This document shows positions 54,301 through 61,200 of a DNA stretch of 64,000 nt, one piece after another. Source of the DNA: Psettodes erumei (taxonomy: Eukaryota > Chordata > Actinopteri > Pleuronectiformes > Psettodidae); the NCBI GenBank assembly GCA_016785225.1, contig JAFBJZ010000635.1, positions 744,001-808,000 on the forward strand. The letters are read 5' to 3'. The notes beneath the pieces are model-generated. The model was not told the DNA's origin. It was given only the letters and a program-made list of their open reading frames with translations, and did not search any database. Made by a program: the position numbers and the translations under genes. Position 1 is the first letter of the stretch; every line of letters begins with the position of its first letter.

Positions 54301-55227
54301 GATAATTACCAAAATGTTTCAGCGAGCTAAAAGAGATTTTACGATCTAAAGGATAAATCTTCTGTACCTCAACCAAAGCCGTGAGGTCGTCAAACTGTGC
54401 CTGGGGCTGGGTTCGAGCACCATGATTAAAGCTGGCATCACCAGTCTTTTTGAAAAGTTCTCTGGCTTTTTCTTCCAGGCTGGACAGTGCCACCTGGTGG
54501 TCTTCAAGATCAGCCAGCAGGGCTCTGAGCCTCTCCAGCTGAGAGGCCTTTTCCCTGGGCCCGGGTTGCGGGGTGAGCGGGGCACGCACCTCCCGCTCTA
54601 CAACCTCCATCCAGCACCGCAGCTGGGCGGCACTGTCCAAGTATCCTCCCCACTGTGACACGGTCCACTCTAATCGACTGATGGGGAGACAATAGATCTC
54701 TGTATTAGACTATGAATGGCACACATGAGAATCATACAGTTTGAATAGACAGAAAAAGTCATACCAATCACACCTACTCTTATATTTCATACAACTTTAT
54801 TCATTCAATTTGTTTATTTCAACGGTCTGGTTACTTCAGACACCCATATTGTTCATATATTTTTAATACAAAACAAAGTGTGCATCCTCTCTATATAAGT
54901 GTAAAGTATATTTCGGACCCATGACACGGCCAAGGAGCATAAATAGTCAGTAATGCTGGCTTATTGCCTTTATCCCTTTTATCAGAGATTCAAACACTCA
55001 CAGACACATAATTTCCCTGCCATCTGTTACCCCTGCATGTACAAATAACACCAGATATCAGGGCACTCACACACACACACAAGCACATCATGTCACCTGC
55101 TACCCTCGCCTCCTGTTATCCCTTTCTCCTTAAAATACAAACACACCCCATGTGTGACCCGCCGTTTGCCATCCACTATTTAGTCCCTAATGAGATCAAT
55201 TTTTCTTGGAGTGGCCATAATTGCTCA

Positions 55228-55266
<39 letters not shown>

Positions 55267-58200
55267 CTGATGCGTGCTGTCATGCACACACACATATACA
55301 GAGGAGCATTCACTAAACCAGATACATCAATCAGAGTTACAAAATGAGACAAATACTTCTCATTATGTATTTAACCTAATGGTAATTAATGGTATTGAGA
55401 TATCAATCTATCATGATGAAAATAACCATCATGTTCCCCAGAGTGGATTTTTTGGCACACAGGTAAATGGCCTCAAAAATGTCCAGGGGTAAATGGGGTA
55501 AATGATTTAATATCACATTAAAAGAAAAGCAAAAATCAGGAATGGCTGAATGAAAATGTGTTTACAGCATTATATGAAAGTCTACAGTGAGTTTAAGACA
55601 GACTGGACCATTTTTTAAGACTTGTATAAATAGCTTTAATTGCACACATGAGGTCTAAGACATAAAATTATATTTTAGGAGATAACTCAAGGTGAGTAGT
55701 CTACCTGTGGCAGCTCATTGCAGTCACAAGCAGCGTGGCCCATGCATCCTCCACTTCCTGAAGCTGAGCCCGGACCACTTCCTGTCCAGCGGCCCCATAG
55801 CTGCGCAGGGCCATCTCGCCCTTACCCACTGCCATATTCAGCTTGACCTCCCCCTCCCCCTTCAAAAGCAGGATGTCCTGTGCAAACAGAGCAGGGTCAC
55901 GGTGAAGTGGACTGGATGTAGACGTCATAATTGACTTGAGAAAAACTTTCTCAAGTAAACAGCCCCCTCTTGTGTTAACTGGAACAACGGTAAACCGAAA
56001 TAGAAGTCTGTCCACAAAAAGCTTTCAGACACAAATGGTGAAGTAAAGAAAACATAATATGTGTATGCCTAAAGATCACTTCATACATTTCATCTGTATA
56101 ATATTTCATGGAAAGCTCCCCCCTTACCTGCACACTCTCCAGCCTCTGCTCTAACTGCTCTTTGGTCCCCATTGTGCTGTCTACTGTACCCAGTCTCTCC
56201 TGGATCTCCTCCAGCCAAGCCCAAACTCCCTGGAGGGTCTCTCCAAAGGCCTGACTCTCCTGGCAGCCTCGAAGCCTCTCCCTGGCTGCCTTCAGCAAGG
56301 CTTGGTGCTCCATCTGGAGCTGGCCTGTCACTCTGACCTCTCCTCCTGACCCTCGGCCTGCTTCTGACAGGGACTGGGCCTCCTGGCAGACACACTCAAT
56401 AGAGTCCCTTGCAAGAGAGCATTATATCGTTGAGAATACTTAACAGTTCATACTATGGCATCTATAACATATGGCCTCACGCAGCCACACATAAATACCT
56501 TCTTGCTAATAGTTCCTTATGGAGGTTTTCCATCCTATCCAGCTCTTCTGTGGTGTCAGGGGCTCCTTGCTGGCTCTCTGCCCCAAGAACAGGCCCGCTC
56601 TTGAGGCTCAGCTCCATCTGCTTTATCCAGGCTCTTATACCCTCCACACAATCATCAAAGCTGGGATGGAAAGGGGAAAGGAGAAGCAAATTCTTATTTC
56701 ACTAAACCTGCCTTTACATGAACACAAGACGTGACAAGAGTGATAATTCACTTTTTCAGAAGGCCAATGCTCTCTTTCAAGTCTCGTTGGCTCTGAGAAC
56801 AGCTGTCCAGGTAGTTCCTCCACTCTCTCTGACAGGAGGACAGGTGCTCTTGGACCTGTGCTGATCCAGCTTTGGGCAGGTGGAGTTGGAGCCTCTCTGC
56901 CTCCTCACAAAGCTGGAGAGAGACGCTCCTCGCCCTCTGATGTCCGCTCGACTGATACCTGTGGATATAGGAGGAGGAACATGTGGCTGTCAAAACTGAC
57001 ATTTCTCTATCAGTTTTGAACCTCACGACCATCAGCTCTAGATTTACCAATATCTTCATGGAGGTAAAATATACTAAGACACTTCATAAAGTCCTTTTCT
57101 GGGAGTCTGATATAGCAGTACCTTCAACCTTTGTAACTTGGCTTCAAGGATGGCTAGATCTCCTGATTGATCTGAACAGTTATTCAGCTCCAACTTCTGA
57201 GCTGCAAGCCAGGAGTGGAAGTCTTGGATGAGCTCTGCTTTGAGAAAGAGAAAGAAGCAATGAAAAAAAAGGAAAAACAAGGTGACAAGTTGTGGAAAAC
57301 CAATATGTGTTAAAATAAAGGTAGAGCGGCTTTAAAAGTGCAGGAATCAGAAGTAGAAGAGCGAGAAGAGGAGATGTGTTGAGGCAGATGGGAAGTGTGG
57401 GCGTGTCCACACTCTGCAGCGCGCGGTTGCCTTGGCAACAAGCCCAAAACGCCTCCCTCGAGAGCAGATGTGACGAGAGCGACATTACTCTCCGAGGCAC
57501 AGGTGTGTGTCTGAGCAATGAGTGTGCACCAGTGTACCAGACAATGTGTGTCAATGGAGTGTGGGTTGGAGTGGGCGGATTGAGTGGGCTCTGGGGAAAA
57601 ATGCAGGATAATCAACACTAAATCTGTTGCACCACTAACATGAACGAATAACACTGGACCATATAGTTGTGCTGTGTAGTTGCGTTTCATTGGGTGATTA
57701 TGAGTTTTTAAGTGTTATTGCAATTACGATTTCTCCTTATCAGGGAGTAAGTTATAGTGCTGTAACTGTTACATTTAATCACTCAGCGTATTTGATAGAG
57801 ACAAGGAATAATGAAGCCACTGTGTAGCTTTATCTACTAATGTTGATGATTTTCTTCAGGTATCTAACATCTAAGACAAAAGGACCTCAAAACTCAAAAC
57901 CCAAAATCCACACAAAACTGGGCAGTCATACTGTATATCGTACTGTTGAAGTGCAGCTGTATCTCATCCTGCAGGTTGCCCCTGGTCTTGGCACAGCGCT
58001 GAGCAACAGCCTCGGTCCGCTTGGCAATGGAGGTGAGGTCAGAGGAGAGGCGTGACAGCTCCTGAGAGGGATGTGACCTGCACAGGGCAGTCAGGGCATC
58101 TCTCGCCGAGTCCATGTCTGCCCTCTGCTGCTGCACAATGCTCTGTAGGTCCTGTAAATGGAGGTCAGTGAGCAATAAAAAACGAAGATTTTATGTATGG

Positions 58201-61200
58201 TCATTAAGGTTCCCAATCCAATCCAATCTATTTTATGCGCATTGGCAATTTGCCCATAAAAAAAAAATATATATATATATAGTGCATTGATGAAAGTGAA
58301 ATGTAGAAACAGACCAATCTAGATGAAGCATGTGACATTACTTCAACTGAAGAGACATATAGCAGCAGACTAGAAAGATCTGGTTGAAGCAATGAGGAGA
58401 TTTTAGCCTTCTTCAAATTAACTGGTGCTCTTTTTTTAAAATTACATCACCTTGTTTTCCACTCTTTTTTCTGCCAAGGTTTCATGACACCTGGGTGGAG
58501 AATTAGTGCCACCAGCTGTTTATCTCAGTGGACCAACTCCTAATAATTGCATAACGGCAGTGGATGGAATAAATTTGCATTTTATTCTGCCAATTTTCTG
58601 GAACTGTGGTTAAAATTTGCGTTACACTTGGATGAAAACCCACTTACTGACACTAAGTACTGTAAGAGCCTCTGCTCAAAGGATGCTATGTAGCTGAGCT
58701 TGGCCTAAAGAGGGTCATAAGTGAGGACAGAATTTCTCCTTCAGGGATCAACAGAGTGTCAGTGTAAAAAGGATATTGATCCTCTCAGTGTGTTACTTCA
58801 GTATTTAAAAAGAATATTATACCCCAAGCGCTCAAAATTTAATTTAGGAAGCACTTGAGCAGAGTAGTGTTCTGTTATGGTCACCATTACATAGTCTATG
58901 TTACATCTAATTATATTCTATTTGGATGGATTAGGTCTTTTTAGATGTTCTCCACTGCACTGCTTCACCTTATGTAAAGCATTCTGAATTGCCTCTGGGT
59001 TTAAAAGGCCCTCTACAAATAAAGTATGTAAAGTATTGCTTTTCTATATATTCTACACATAGTTCTTAAATTACTGTATTTGTGTACAGGAGTAAAGTAA
59101 GTGATAGTATCATACCTTAACAGTAACAATATCTTCAGGGGAAGTAGCTTCAGTGAGGTCAGATAAGGAACCCTCAACTGCCTCCAGCCTCTCGGCCATC
59201 TGGGACATGAGGTCCTCAAGTCGCTGCTTTTGGAAACTGAAGTAGGTCAGAGTGTGTTTGGCCTGGTTGTACACCTCCTGCGCATGGGCCATTTTCTTCC
59301 TCAGGTCTGACTCCAGGACCTGGTTTAATGAAGACATTTAGCAACATTAGCAGATACAGATAACATACACTGTTCTGTAACACATGTTGATTCACTGGCC
59401 TCACAATGTTTTTTTTCTGCTGGAACTGCATCTCCTCTAATTTACATATATGATGATTTGATGATGTTTTCAAATGGTTTTTAAAACCGAGATAAAAACG
59501 GACAAAATTTTTAAAAAGTTCTTTTGCTATAACGGCATCAGCAAACTCCCGTATTTCTCTTGCAAGTGGTGCACTGTATTCACCTGCATTTGTATGGGAG
59601 TTTCCTGCAGTTTGGCTCGCTCCTTCAGCTCTATCACCCTTTCCTGCAGGGTTTCCAGCTTCTGCTCTCTCTTCTCAACCTCCTCCTGCGGAGCAAAGTG
59701 CAGGACGTTTAAATTACATCACAACAACTATGAACTCACCCTGAGCATTACGCCACCATTCACATCATTCATCCACTTTTTATGCAGACTGTACACCGCA
59801 TTCTGACCTGAAAGGCGGAGAGCTGGCCTTCTGTCTTCCCCTTGTCACTGAGATTGGTGACGCTGTCTGTGAGATCAGCAATGGCAGTGGCTGTCCACTG
59901 ATTGATGTCCTGCTCCATGGCCTTGAGGTCATCCCAAAGGGCCACACAGTAGCCAAGTTTCTCTGTGTTGGTTTGTATTCTCTCGGACACCTGAAGGAAC
60001 AGAGACCAGTCTGTGCGAGCCAGAATAAATCTCAGTCATCTCTTTCTTTCTCTCTGTGGTTAGATTTCTCTCCGTCTCCCTGTAACAAGGGACGGTCTGC
60101 TTTACTGGGAGATGGAAGGAAAAACGAGACTTAATTGGTTTGACAGATGTGTGGATGAGAAGTGGGAGAGAGAGACAGAAAGGCAGATAACGTGTCTAGA
60201 CTTGTTTACATTTCTGTCTCATTTGTGACAGCTGAGCAGCCAACTAAATCCCACCAGAGGAGAAATGGAAAAGAAGAGGGGGAAAAACATGCAGTAATAA
60301 ATATCATTAAAATGGGAACAGCACAACTGTTTGGCAAAGCTGTACTGTTGATGTCATAATTGGGTTTGTTTTTCATACTCATAGTAAACAACACCACAAA
60401 TCCCTTCATACTCTCCATAGTTGTTATGATACTTAAGCTCCAGACCTGGGAAAAATAATATTGGCAGTTTTTGGCTAATCCATATGTGTCAGGATGAGGA
60501 CAATTCATTAGTGTCGCAAAACTCAGAAAATACTATTTCACAGTGCCTGTTTAAGGTGCTTCAGGATGTGTCTAAGAAAAACAAAACAAAACCGAGTGTT
60601 GTCTGCTGTCAAGACCACCTTACCAAAACAGATGCATGGTACAATGTGGAGCACCACTCACCTCCAGCCACTGGTCCCTTAACGCCTCCATGTCTCTCTG
60701 GATGGAGCACGTATCAGAGTTGGGAACCTTCTCCAGCTCTCTCTGTAGGTCTTCCACTGCACTGATGAGCTGGTCCATGTCTTCCTGTTTTTCCCTCAGC
60801 TCAGCTTGGACAGTCTCATGCTAGAGGGACAGAGAGGAGGGCAGGAGGAATGACAGCAGACAGCCACTAGAGGGAGAGATACTGCACAAACTAAAGGGAA
60901 CTGTTCAAATGAGGGGTTTTCTGAGCTCGTGAAAAGAACTAAAGGTACTGACCCGTGTGAAAGTCCTCTTGGCCTCCTGTGCGTTGTGATTGTGGTCAGG
61001 CAGATTGTGAGCAACACTCTGAGCATTCTCCACAATGGTGCCAAGGACTGATTTCAGGTGATGAAACTGACGGAGAAGATCTACCACAACTCCACTCTGT
61101 TCCTGACTGCATAAGAAAAAGAGAGCGAAAAAAGGGTCAACTTGTGAAGGGGCAGTGGTTATCAGTTGGTTAAAACCCAACAGATTCTGCAGCTGCTGTC

